A DNA stretch of 64,000 nt from Achromobacter anxifer (GTDB lineage: Bacteria > Pseudomonadota > Gammaproteobacteria > Burkholderiales > Burkholderiaceae_B), in the NCBI RefSeq assembly GCF_903652925.1, contig NZ_CAHLAR010000001.1, forward strand, positions 62,001-126,000, given 5' to 3'. The notes below the pieces were generated by a model that saw nothing but the letters and a program-made list of their open reading frames with translations, was not told the origin of the DNA and ran no database searches. Position 1 is the first letter of the stretch, and every line of letters begins with the position of its first letter. Position numbers and translations under genes: made by a program. Of the stretch, positions 56,499 through 64,000 are shown piece by piece.

Positions 56499-58007
56499 TT
56501 ACAGGAACAGCTTGTAGGCCGGATTCTCGGTCTCGTTCCAGTGGGGATAGCCCAGCTCGGCCACGAAGCTGCGGAATTGCTTTTTGTCGGCAGGCGGCAC
56601 CTGGATGCCGATCAGGATGCGGCCGTAGTCGGCGCCCTGGTTGCGGTAGTGGAACAGGCTGATGTTCCAGTCCGGATTCATGGCGTTCAGGAAGCGCATC
56701 AGCGCGCCCGGACGTTCCGGAAATTCGAAGCGGTACAGAAGTTCGTTGCGCGCCAGCGACGAACGCCCGCCCACCATGTGGCGCAAGTGGGTCTTGGCCA
56801 TTTCGTCGTGGGTCAGGTCCAGCGTGTCGAAGCCGTGACGGCGGAAGTTCGCGGCGATCTTGTCCGGCTCGGAAGCCGAAGACACCTGGATGCCGACAAA
56901 GACATGGGCGCGGTCCGCATCCGAGATGCGGTAGTTGAACTCGGTGACGCTGCGTTCGCCCACCAGTTCACAGAAGCGGCGGAAGCTGCCGCGTTGTTCC
57001 GGCATGGTGACGGCGAACACGGCTTCGCGCATTTCGCCGACCTCCGCGCGTTCGGACACGAAGCGCAGGCGGTCGAAGTTCATGTTGGCGCCACAGGCGA
57101 TGGCCACCAGCGTCTTGCCCTTCAGATTGTGTTCGGCCGCGTATTGCTTGGCGCCCGCGACCGCCATCGCGCCGGCCGGCTCCAGCACGCTGCGGGTGTC
57201 CTGGAATACGTCCTTGATGGCCGCGCAGATCGCATCGGTGTTGACTACCACGAAGTCGTCCACGTACTGGCGCGTTAGCTTGAAGGTTTCCGCGCCCACC
57301 ATCTTGACCGCCGTGCCGTCCGAGAACAGCCCCACGTCGTTCAACTGCACGCGGCGGCCCGCGCGTACGCTGCGCAGCATGGCGTCGGAGTCTTCCGTCT
57401 GCACGCCGATGATCTTGATTTCCGGGCGCAGCTGCTTGATGTAGGCGGCCACGCCCGCGATCAGCCCGCCGCCGCCGATGGCGACGAAGATGGCGTCGAT
57501 CGGGCCGGGATGCTGGCGCAGGATTTCCATGCCCACGGTGCCTTGGCCGGCGATGACGTCAGGGTCGTCGAAGGGATGGACGAAAGTCAGCTTTTCCTTC
57601 TTTTCCAGCACCTGCGCATGCGCATAGGCGTCGGAGAAGCTCTCGCCGGCCAGCACCACTTCGCCGCCCAGCCGGCGCACCGCGTCGATCTTCACTTGCG
57701 GGCTGGTGGTGGGCATGACGATGACGGCGCGGCAGCCCAGCCGGCTGGCCGCCAGCGCGACGCCCTGGGCATGGTTGCCGGCCGAGGCCGCGATGACGCC
57801 ACGGTTGCGCGCGGCCGGGCTCAGGTTGGCCATCTTGTTGTACGCGCCGCGCAGCTTGAAGCTGAACACCGCCTGGGTATCCTCGCGCTTGAGCAGCACC
57901 GTGTTCGAAATGCGCTGGGACAGCAGCGGCGCCATTTCCAGCGGCGATTCGACCGCGACGTCATAAACCTTGGAAGTCAGGATGCGTTTCAGGTAATCAG
58001 TGGACAT
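56499..58007 (-). CDS. ilvA: Threonine ammonia-lyase, biosynthetic
   Basis: A 502-residue PLP enzyme that deaminates threonine to 2-oxobutyrate, the first step to isoleucine. The PLP lysine is in FSFKLRGAYNKM, with SAGNHAQGVAL and GGGGLIAGVA for the phosphate loop. Two C-terminal regulatory ACT-like domains (from about 330) show it is the isoleucine-inhibited biosynthetic type. It stands alone on the minus strand, divergent from a YqaA-like gene. Confidence 0.95.
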   Translation of the reverse strand: MSTDYLKRILTSKVYDVAVESPLEMAPLLSQRISNTVLLKREDTQAVFSFKLRGAYNKMANLSPAARNRGVIAASAGNHAQGVALAASRLGCRAVIVMPTTSPQVKIDAVRRLGGEVVLAGESFSDAYAHAQVLEKKEKLTFVHPFDDPDVIAGQGTVGMEILRQHPGPIDAIFVAIGGGGLIAGVAAYIKQLRPEIKIIGVQTEDSDAMLRSVRAGRRVQLNDVGLFSDGTAVKMVGAETFKLTRQYVDDFVVVNTDAICAAIKDVFQDTRSVLEPAGAMAVAGAKQYAAEHNLKGKTLVAIACGANMNFDRLRFVSERAEVGEMREAVFAVTMPEQRGSFRRFCELVGERSVTEFNYRISDADRAHVFVGIQVSSASEPDKIAANFRRHGFDTLDLTHDEMAKTHLRHMVGGRSSLARNELLYRFEFPERPGALMRFLNAMNPDWNISLFHYRNQGADYGRILIGIQVPPADKKQFRSFVAELGYPHWNETENPAYKLFL

Positions 58008-58081
58008 GGACTGCGGCTGGCGGCAAGAGTGGGAAAGTGGGTCAGATTATTGCACCCGCGCGCGGCTACACTCGCCCCACT

Positions 58082-58618
58082 ATGGAAGAAAGTTTGCTAT
58101 CCGCCGTGCATTGGATGTTGGGGGTGCTGGCGCTGCCCTCGGTCGGTTTGTCCGCGATTTTCACGATTTCGCTGATTTCCGCGACCTTGTTGCCCATGGG
58201 CTCCGAGCCCGTCGTGTTTGGCTACGTCAAGCTTGCGCCGGACATGTTCTGGCCGGCAATTCTGGTTGCGACCCTGGGCAACACCGCGGGCGGGGCCATT
58301 ACCTACGCGATGGGCCTGGGCGCCGAGCGCGCGGTGCAGCGGTGGAAGGAGCATCATCCCCATCCGCATCCCGACGCAACCGCGGGCGGGCGCATGCGCG
58401 GGCGCTGGAACGAACGGGCTCACGACTGGATCCACCGCATGGGGCCTCCGGCCCTGCTGTTGTCGTGGCTGCCCGCCGTAGGCGACCCGCTGTGTGCGGT
58501 GGCGGGGTGGCTGCGGCTGCCGTTCTGGCCCTGCATGCTTTACATGGCCATCGGCAAATTCCTGCGCTACCTGGCCATGACCGCCGGCTTGCTGTGGTTT
58601 TTCCCGGGGCAGGTTTAG
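58082..58618 (+). CDS. YqaA/DedA-related membrane protein
   Basis: A 178-residue membrane protein with hydrophobic segments near residues 10-45, 55-75, 120-140 and 145-170. The sequence ISATLLPMGSEPVVFGYVKL and LGNTAGGAITYAMGLGAERA match the YqaA branch of the VTT/SNARE-associated (DedA-like) family. A His-rich cytoplasmic loop (HHPHPHPD) may bind metal. The function is unproven; related DedA proteins flip undecaprenyl phosphate or phospholipids. Confidence 0.82.
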   Translation: MEESLLSAVHWMLGVLALPSVGLSAIFTISLISATLLPMGSEPVVFGYVKLAPDMFWPAILVATLGNTAGGAITYAMGLGAERAVQRWKEHHPHPHPDATAGGRMRGRWNERAHDWIHRMGPPALLLSWLPAVGDPLCAVAGWLRLPFWPCMLYMAIGKFLRYLAMTAGLLWFFPGQV

Positions 58619-58750
58619 CGCTGACATTCCGATTAATAGGGGACGCATAGACTCCGGTTTTCCTCCGTCTTGAGCGCTTCCTTGGGGTTATTAGGGGGCA
58701 GGCTCAGCCAATCGCATAAAATGTTTTTTTAAGGGCCCCCTCTTGCAGCC

Positions 58751-61700
58751 ATGAACGCCCCACTCGCTAGCCACATCTTGAACGGGGCGATGCCGCCCGC
58801 AGCACCCGCGCGCTTGCGCGAAATTCCGTACAACTACACGTCGTTTTCCGACCGCGAGATTGTCGGCCGGCTGTTGGGCGATGACGCCTGGAGCCTGCTG
58901 AGCGACCTGCGCGGCGAACGCCGCACCGGCCGTTCCGCCCGGATGCTGTACGAGGTGCTGGGCGACATCTGGGTGGTGCGCCGCAACCCCTATCTGCAGG
59001 ACGACCTGCTCGACAACCCCAAGCGCCGCAAGCTGCTGATCGAAGCGCTGCATCACCGCCTGGGCGAGATCGACCGCCGCCGCGAGCCAGACGTGCCCGC
59101 CGAGGCCGGCCACGATCCGCACCGCGACGAGAAGGTCGTCGGCCTGCTGGCGCGGGCGCGCTCCGCCATCGCCGCATTCGAGGGCGAATTCGACCAGACC
59201 GCCATGATGCGCAAGCAGGCGCAGAAGGTGCTGGGCCGCATCACCGCCCGCGACAACATCAAGTTCGACGGCCTGTCGCGCGTTTCGCACGTGACCGACG
59301 CCACCGACTGGCGCGTCGAGTACCCCTTCGTGGTGCTGACGCCGGACTCGGAAGACGAGATCGCGGCGCTGGTCACCGCCTGTATTGAATTGGGCCTGAC
59401 CATCATTCCGCGAGGCGGCGGCACCGGCTATACCGGCGGCGCGATTCCGCTGACCTGGAAGTCGGCGGTCATCAACACCGAAAAGTTCGACAAGCTGGGC
59501 AAGGTCGAGTCCTGTCTGCTGCCCGGGCTGACCGAGCCCGTGGCCGTCATCCATGCCGGCGCCGGCGTGGTGACCAAGCGCGTCTCCGAGGCCGCCGAGG
59601 CCGCCGGTTTCGTCTTCGCGGTCGATCCGACCTCGGCCGAAGCTTCCTGTGTGGGCGGCAACATCGCCATGAACGCGGGCGGCAAGAAGGCCGTGCTGTG
59701 GGGCACCGCGCTGGACAACCTGGCCTGGTGGCGCATGGTCGACCCGAACGGCAACTGGCTGGAAGTCAGCCGCCTGGACCACAACATGGGCAAGATCCAT
59801 GACGTGGAAGTGGCGCGCTTCGAGCTCAAGTGGTTCGACGGCCGGGGCAAGCCGGGCGAACGCCTGCTGAAGACCGAGACGCTGGAGATCCAGGGCCGCG
59901 TGTTCCGCAAGGAAGGCCTGGGCAAGGACGTCACCGACAAATTCCTGGCCGGCCTGCCTGGCATCCAGAAGGAAGGCTGCGACGGCCTGATCACGTCGGC
60001 GCGCTGGGTGCTGCACCGCATGCCGCGCCATACGCGCACCGTCTGTATGGAGTTCTTCGGCCAGGCGCGCGACGCGATTCCGTCGATCGTCGAGGTCAAG
60101 GGCTACCTGGACGGCGAAGGCCGCGCCCGCGGCGCCATCCTGGCCGGTCTTGAGCACCTGGACGAACGCTATCTGCGCGCGGTGGGCTACGCCACCAAGA
60201 GCAAGCGCGGCGTGCTGCCCAAGATGGTCCTGATCGGCGACATCGTCGGCGACGACGAGGACGCCGTGGCCGCCGCCTCCAGCGAAGTGGTGCGCCTGGC
60301 CAATACCCGCCATGGCGAAGGCTTCGTGGCCGTCAGCCCCGAGGCGCGCAAGAAGTTCTGGCTGGACCGCTCGCGCACCGCCGCCATCGCGCGCCACACC
60401 AACGCCTTCAAGATCAACGAAGACGTGGTGATCCCGCTGCCGCGCATGGGCGAATACACGGATCACATCGAGCGCATCAACATCGAACTCTCGACCAGCA
60501 ACAAGCTCAAGCTGCTGGGCGAGCTGGACGCCTATCTGTGCGCCCCGCTGCCGGTCGGCAAGATCGACGACACGGACGTCGAGACCACCCGCGCCGAAAT
60601 GCTGGCCGAACGCACGCGCCAGGCCCTGGAGCTGGTGGCCGCCGTCAGGCAGCGCTGGCAGTGGCTGCTGGACAACCTGGACCTGCCTTTGATGCAGGCG
60701 CTGCCCGAGCTGCACGGCCTGGGCCTGGGCGAACTGCAGCCGGCGCTGTCGGACCGCCTGGCGGCACAGCCCGGCGCGCGGGTCTTCGACGTGGTGCAGG
60801 ATCGCACCATCCGCCTGTCCTGGAAGACCGAAGTGCTGGCGGGCCTGCAGCGCACCTTCTCGGGCGCGGCCTACAAGAAGATCGTCGACGAAATCATCGC
60901 CATCCACGGCCGCGTGCTGAAGAGCCGCGTGTTCGTGGCGCTGCACATGCACGCCGGCGACGGCAACGTGCACACCAACATTCCGGTCAACTCGGACGAC
61001 TACGGCATGCTGCAGGAGGCCCACCAGGCCGTCGAGCGCATCATGCAGATCGCCCGCGACCTGGACGGCGTGATCTCGGGCGAGCACGGCATCGGCCTGA
61101 CCAAGTACGAGTTCCTGACCGATGCCGAACTGGCGCCGTTCCAGGACTACAAGCGCCGCGTGGACCCCAACGGCCACTTCAATGCCGGCAAGCTGATGCC
61201 GGGCGCGGACCTGCGCCACGCCTGGACGCCCAGCTTCAACCTGATGGGCCACGAGTCGCTGATCATGCAGCAGAGCGACATCGGCGCCATCTCCGAATCC
61301 ATCAAGGACTGCCTGCGCTGCGGCAAGTGCAAGCCGGTGTGCGCGACCCACGTGCCGCGCGCCAACCTGCTGTATTCGCCGCGCAACAAGATTCTGGCCA
61401 CCTCGCTGCTGGTGGAAGCCTTCCTGTATGAAGAGCAGACCCGCCGCGGCGTCAGCCTCAAGCACTGGGAAGAGTTCGAGGACGTGGCCGACCATTGCAC
61501 GGTCTGCCACAAGTGCTACAACCCCTGTCCGGTCGACATCGACTTCGGCGACGTGTCCATGAACATGCGCGCCGTGCTGCGCCGCATGGGCCGCAAGTCG
61601 TTCAATCCGGGCACGGCCAGCGCCATGTTCTTCCTGAACGCCAAGGATCCGGCCACCATCAACGCCACCCGCAAGGCGATGGTGGGCGTGGGCTACAAGG

Positions 61701-62710
61701 TCCAGCGCGCCGCGCACGACCTGCTGTCCGGCCTGGTGAAGAAGCAGACCGCAGCACCCCCGGCGACGGTGGGCAAGCCGCCGCTGCGCGAGCAGGTGGT
61801 GCATTTCGTGAACAAGAAGATGCCCGGCGGGCTGCCCAAGCAGGCGGCGCGCAAGCTGCTGGACATCGAGGACGCGAACTACGTGCCCATCATCCGCGAC
61901 CCCAAGGCCACCACGGCCGACACGGAAGCGGTGTTCTACTTCCCGGGTTGCGGCTCGGAGCGCCTGTTCTCGCAGGTCGGCCTGGCCACGCAAGCCATGC
62001 TGTGGCACGCGGGCGTGCAGACCGTGCTGCCGCCGGGCTATCTGTGCTGCGGCTATCCCCAGCGCGGCAACGGCATGACGGACAAGGCCGAGCAGATCAT
62101 CACCGACAACCGGGTGCTGTTCCACCGCGTCGCCAACACGCTGAACTACCTGGACATCAAGACGGTGGTGGTCAGCTGCGGCACCTGCTACGACCAGCTG
62201 GCGGGCTACGAGTTCGAGAAGATCTTCCCGGGCTGCCGCCTGATCGACATCCACGAGTACCTGCTGGAAAAGGGCATCAAGCTGGAAGGGGCCAAGGGCG
62301 TGCGCTACATGTACCACGACCCCTGCCACACGCCGATGAAGCTGCAGGAGCCCATGAAGACCGTGCGCGCGCTGGTTGGCGATGACGCGATCAAGAGCGA
62401 CCGCTGCTGCGGAGAGTCGGGCACGCTGGCCGTCAGCCGTCCCGACATCTCCACGCAGGTGCGCTTCCGCAAGCAGGAAGAGCTGCTCAAGGGCGATGCC
62501 GCGCTGCGCAGCGACGGCTTCACCGGCGACGTGAAGGTGCTGACTTCGTGCCCGTCGTGCCTGCAAGGCCTGTCGCGCTATGAAGGCGACACCGGCATGG
62601 ACGCGGACTACATCGTGGTCGAGATGGCGCGTCACATCCTGGGCGAAGGCTGGATGGAAGAGTACGTGCGCCGCGCCAACGCGGGCGGCATCGAGCGGGT
62701 GCTGGTCTGA
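58751..62710 (+). CDS. FAD-binding oxidoreductase fused to 4Fe-4S and CCG domains (DUF3683 type)
   Basis: A 1319-residue protein in one uninterrupted frame. Residues 1-150 are a DUF3683-like N-terminus. A PCMH-type FAD domain follows ([37 protein letters not shown]), then a D-lactate-dehydrogenase-like cap ([31 protein letters not shown]). Two 4Fe-4S motifs come next, [11 protein letters not shown] (about 853) and [12 protein letters not shown] (about 915). Two CCG-type modules ([10 protein letters not shown] about 1098, CCGESG about 1218) end it. The parts correspond to GlcD and GlcF-like subunits in one chain. Likely substrate is a D-2-hydroxy acid, with electrons passed to the quinone pool; the substrate is inferred. 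Confidence 0.88.
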   Translation: MNAPLASHILNGAMPPAAPARLREIPYNYTSFSDREIVGRLLGDDAWSLLSDLRGERRTGRSARMLYEVLGDIWVVRRNPYLQDDLLDNPKRRKLLIEALHHRLGEIDRRREPDVPAEAGHDPHRDEKVVGLLARARSAIAAFEGEFDQTAMMRKQAQKVLGRITARDNIKFDGLSRVSHVTDATDWRVEYPFVVLTPDSEDEIAALVTACIELGLTIIPRGGGTGYTGGAIPLTWKSAVINTEKFDKLGKVESCLLPGLTEPVAVIHAGAGVVTKRVSEAAEAAGFVFAVDPTSAEASCVGGNIAMNAGGKKAVLWGTALDNLAWWRMVDPNGNWLEVSRLDHNMGKIHDVEVARFELKWFDGRGKPGERLLKTETLEIQGRVFRKEGLGKDVTDKFLAGLPGIQKEGCDGLITSARWVLHRMPRHTRTVCMEFFGQARDAIPSIVEVKGYLDGEGRARGAILAGLEHLDERYLRAVGYATKSKRGVLPKMVLIGDIVGDDEDAVAAASSEVVRLANTRHGEGFVAVSPEARKKFWLDRSRTAAIARHTNAFKINEDVVIPLPRMGEYTDHIERINIELSTSNKLKLLGELDAYLCAPLPVGKIDDTDVETTRAEMLAERTRQALELVAAVRQRWQWLLDNLDLPLMQALPELHGLGLGELQPALSDRLAAQPGARVFDVVQDRTIRLSWKTEVLAGLQRTFSGAAYKKIVDEIIAIHGRVLKSRVFVALHMHAGDGNVHTNIPVNSDDYGMLQEAHQAVERIMQIARDLDGVISGEHGIGLTKYEFLTDAELAPFQDYKRRVDPNGHFNAGKLMPGADLRHAWTPSFNLMGHESLIMQQSDIGAISESIKDCLRCGKCKPVCATHVPRANLLYSPRNKILATSLLVEAFLYEEQTRRGVSLKHWEEFEDVADHCTVCHKCYNPCPVDIDFGDVSMNMRAVLRRMGRKSFNPGTASAMFFLNAKDPATINATRKAMVGVGYKVQRAAHDLLSGLVKKQTAAPPATVGKPPLREQVVHFVNKKMPGGLPKQAARKLLDIEDANYVPIIRDPKATTADTEAVFYFPGCGSERLFSQVGLATQAMLWHAGVQTVLPPGYLCCGYPQRGNGMTDKAEQIITDNRVLFHRVANTLNYLDIKTVVVSCGTCYDQLAGYEFEKIFPGCRLIDIHEYLLEKGIKLEGAKGVRYMYHDPCHTPMKLQEPMKTVRALVGDDAIKSDRCCGESGTLAVSRPDISTQVRFRKQEELLKGDAALRSDGFTGDVKVLTSCPSCLQGLSRYEGDTGMDADYIVVEMARHILGEGWMEEYVRRANAGGIERVLV

Positions 62711-62741
62711 GGTCCTGATGCGCCCGCCGCGCGCGGGCATG

Positions 62742-62778
62742 AAAAAAACCGCGGCCATTGCTGGCCGCGGTTTTTTTT
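62742..62778. terminator. Bidirectional terminator
   Basis: CCGCGGCC/GGCCGCGG (62749-62756 with 62763-62770) flanked by seven A and eight T. It serves the dehydrogenase gene on the plus strand and the facing Bug-family gene on the minus strand. Confidence 0.9.
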
Positions 62779-62803
62779 GGCGGTGGCGTTTGCGCCGGGC
62801 CGC

Positions 62804-63772
62804 TTATTCCAGCTTGATGCCGGCCTTCTTGATCACGTCGGCCCAGGCGGCGCGCTCCTGGTCGGAGTAGGCCTTGAAGTCCTGCGACGACAGCGGCATG
62901 GGGATGACGCCCATGTCCAGCATCTTCTGCGACACGGCGGGCGACTTCAAGGTCGCGTCCAGTTCAGCCGCCAGCTTCTTGACGACCGGTTCCGGCAGGC
63001 CGGCCGGACCGATCAGGCCTTGCCAGGCGTAGGCGGTGAAGTTGGGCACGCCTTGTTCGGCCATGGTGGGCGCGTCCGGCAGCGCGGCGACGCGTTCCGG
63101 CGTGGCCGCGGCCAGCACGCGCAACTTGCCGGCCTTGACGTTGGGCAGGCCCGCGGCCAGGTCGATGAACATCACGTCCACTTGTCCGCCCAGCAGGTCC
63201 TGGATGGCGGGCGCGGCGCCCTTGTAGGGCACGTGCAGCAGGTCGGCGCTGGTGCGCTGCTTGAACAGTTCCAGCGCCAGATGGTGCGGCGAGCCCGCGC
63301 CGGCGGACGCCGCGGTCAGCTTGCCCGGCTCTTTCTTGGCGGCCTGGATCACGTCGTCGACCGTCTTGAACGGCGAGTTGACGTTCACGGCTAGGAGCAG
63401 CGGGAACTTGGCGATGCCGCCGATGTAGGTGAACTTGGACGGATCGTAGGACAGCTTGGCGTACAGCGACGGGTTGAACGCCAGCGTGCCCGAGTCGGCC
63501 GTGCCGATCATGTAGCCCGAGGGTTCGGCCTGCGAGACGGCGGTGGCGCCGATGATGGTGGCGGCGCCAGGACGGTTTTCGACCACGATGGTCTGGCCCA
63601 GCGGCTTTTCCATGCCGCCCGCGACCGTGCGCGCCACGACATCGGCGCCGCCGCCGGCCGGGTAGGGCACGATCCAGCGGATCGGCTGGGAGGGCCAGGA
63701 TTGGGCGGAGGCCGCGGTGGCGGCCAGGGACAGGGCGGCTAGCGCCAGCAGGCGCGTCGCATGCTTGTGCAT
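62804..63772 (-). CDS. Bug/TctC-family tripartite tricarboxylate transporter substrate-binding protein
   Basis: A 322-residue periplasmic binding protein with a signal peptide (LLALAALSLAATAASAQ). The family motifs are IRWIVPYPAGGGADVVAR, VENRPGAATIIGA, and the ligand-loop segment HHLALELFKQ followed by HVPYKGAAPAIQDLLGGQVD. Such proteins are greatly expanded in Bordetella and Achromobacter and bind carboxylates, amino acids or aromatic acids. No tctA/tctB membrane genes are nearby. Confidence 0.93.
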   Translation of the reverse strand: MHKHATRLLALAALSLAATAASAQSWPSQPIRWIVPYPAGGGADVVARTVAGGMEKPLGQTIVVENRPGAATIIGATAVSQAEPSGYMIGTADSGTLAFNPSLYAKLSYDPSKFTYIGGIAKFPLLLAVNVNSPFKTVDDVIQAAKKEPGKLTAASAGAGSPHHLALELFKQRTSADLLHVPYKGAAPAIQDLLGGQVDVMFIDLAAGLPNVKAGKLRVLAAATPERVAALPDAPTMAEQGVPNFTAYAWQGLIGPAGLPEPVVKKLAAELDATLKSPAVSQKMLDMGVIPMPLSSQDFKAYSDQERAAWADVIKKAGIKLE

Positions 63773-63900
63773 GGGGTGTCTCCTCGTGCGGGATTGATAT
63801 GGGCCGGCGCCGCAGGGTGTGCGGAAGGCCTGTTATGCGCCGCTATTATGCCCCGCACGCCTGGCAATAAGCGGATGTTTTGCGTCCTGTTTTCAGCGGC

Positions 63901-64000
63901 TTATTGCGGATCGGGGTAGCTGCGGGCGCCGAAGATCGCCGAGCCGATGCGCACTTCGGTGGAGCCTTCCTCGATGGCAAGCTCGAAGTCCCCGCTCATG
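63901..64000 (-). CDS. YggS-type PLP homeostasis protein (C-terminal fragment)
   Basis: The last 33 codons of a minus-strand gene that begins beyond the right edge. The peptide [20 protein letters not shown], then [12 protein letters not shown] and a TAA stop, matches the conserved C-terminus of YggS/PLPBP proteins (MSxDxxxAIxxGxTxVRIGxAIFGxR). These cytoplasmic proteins bind PLP and affect B6 and amino acid balance. Confidence 0.85.
   Translation of the reverse strand, partial: MSGDFELAIEEGSTEVRIGSAIFGARSYPDPQ

Noticed and set aside
58691-62758. A very long minus-strand open frame (about 1350 codons) opposite the 1319-residue dehydrogenase
   Set aside because: It is the antisense shadow of a high-GC gene: composition is His/Gln/Val/Ala-rich with no domain motif, while the plus strand carries clear FAD and Fe-S motifs.

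Overview
The window is a stretch of GC-rich chromosome (dense, long coding frames, few AT-rich gaps) that looks like Burkholderiales, family Alcaligenaceae, close to Achromobacter/Bordetella. The pointers are the Bug/TctC-type periplasmic binding protein, the divergent gatCAB / mreBCD-mrdAB arrangement, many LysR regulators, a general porin and a kdsD-kdsC-lptCAB-hpf-ptsN-hprK cluster. This assignment is inference from gene content. I see no rRNA, tRNA, CRISPR array, prophage or intact insertion sequence. The window is mostly housekeeping, with a few odd intergenic regions.

Layout. 1-3.3 kb: a branched-chain amino acid ABC transporter (permease fragment and binding protein), a LysR regulator and an ABM-domain protein. 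3.3-5.6 kb: the arginine exporter argO divergent from argP, then a periplasmic copper chaperone. 5.6-8.3 kb: gdhA, flanked by two repeat-bearing gaps, then a LysE-type exporter divergent from a LysR gene. 9.3-11.7 kb: xthA, pyrE and a Phd/VapC-like toxin-antitoxin pair whose toxin is frameshifted. 11.8-21 kb: gatCAB divergent from the rod-shape operon mreB-mreC-mreD-mrdA-rodA. 21-21.9 kb: a non-coding block of palindromes with two 164-bp structured elements. 21.9-28.1 kb: an Ldh2-type dehydrogenase with a DASS transporter, then argB, a HAD nucleotidase and slmA, then a frameshifted metQ behind an attenuator-like leader. 28.2-32.2 kb: the conserved yraN-diaA-dolP block with a thioredoxin-like protein, facing rsmI and ogt. 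32.2-34.1 kb: rapZ-rlpA. 34.3-37.8 kb: two multihaem cytochromes c and a MocR-type regulator. 37.8-43.8 kb: kdsD-kdsC-lptC-lptA-lptB-hpf-ptsN-hprK. 43.9-53 kb: purT, a GbsR-type regulator with a perfect palindrome upstream, the cytochrome bd operon cydA-cydB-cydX-cydD-cydC, and apt. 53-64 kb: LysR, a DUF4148 repeat protein, a porin, ilvA, a YqaA-like membrane protein, a 1319-residue FAD/Fe-S dehydrogenase, a Bug protein and the end of a YggS-type gene.

How the genes work together. Cell envelope is the main theme: MreBCD with PBP2 and RodA elongate the wall, KdsD/KdsC make Kdo precursors, LptA/B/C move LPS, DolP and RlpA act at the envelope and septum, and SlmA couples division to the nucleoid. 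HprK and PtsN form the nitrogen-PTS regulatory branch, and RapZ is an RNase E adapter in other bacteria. CydABX is a terminal quinol oxidase and CydDC is needed to assemble it.

The most unusual feature is the pair of 164-bp inverted elements at 21.0 and 21.7 kb. Their cores are about 84% identical, while the long outer arms have diverged in sequence but each still pairs with itself. An inner hairpin differs by two compensatory base pairs. That pattern indicates selection on a folded RNA or single-stranded DNA.
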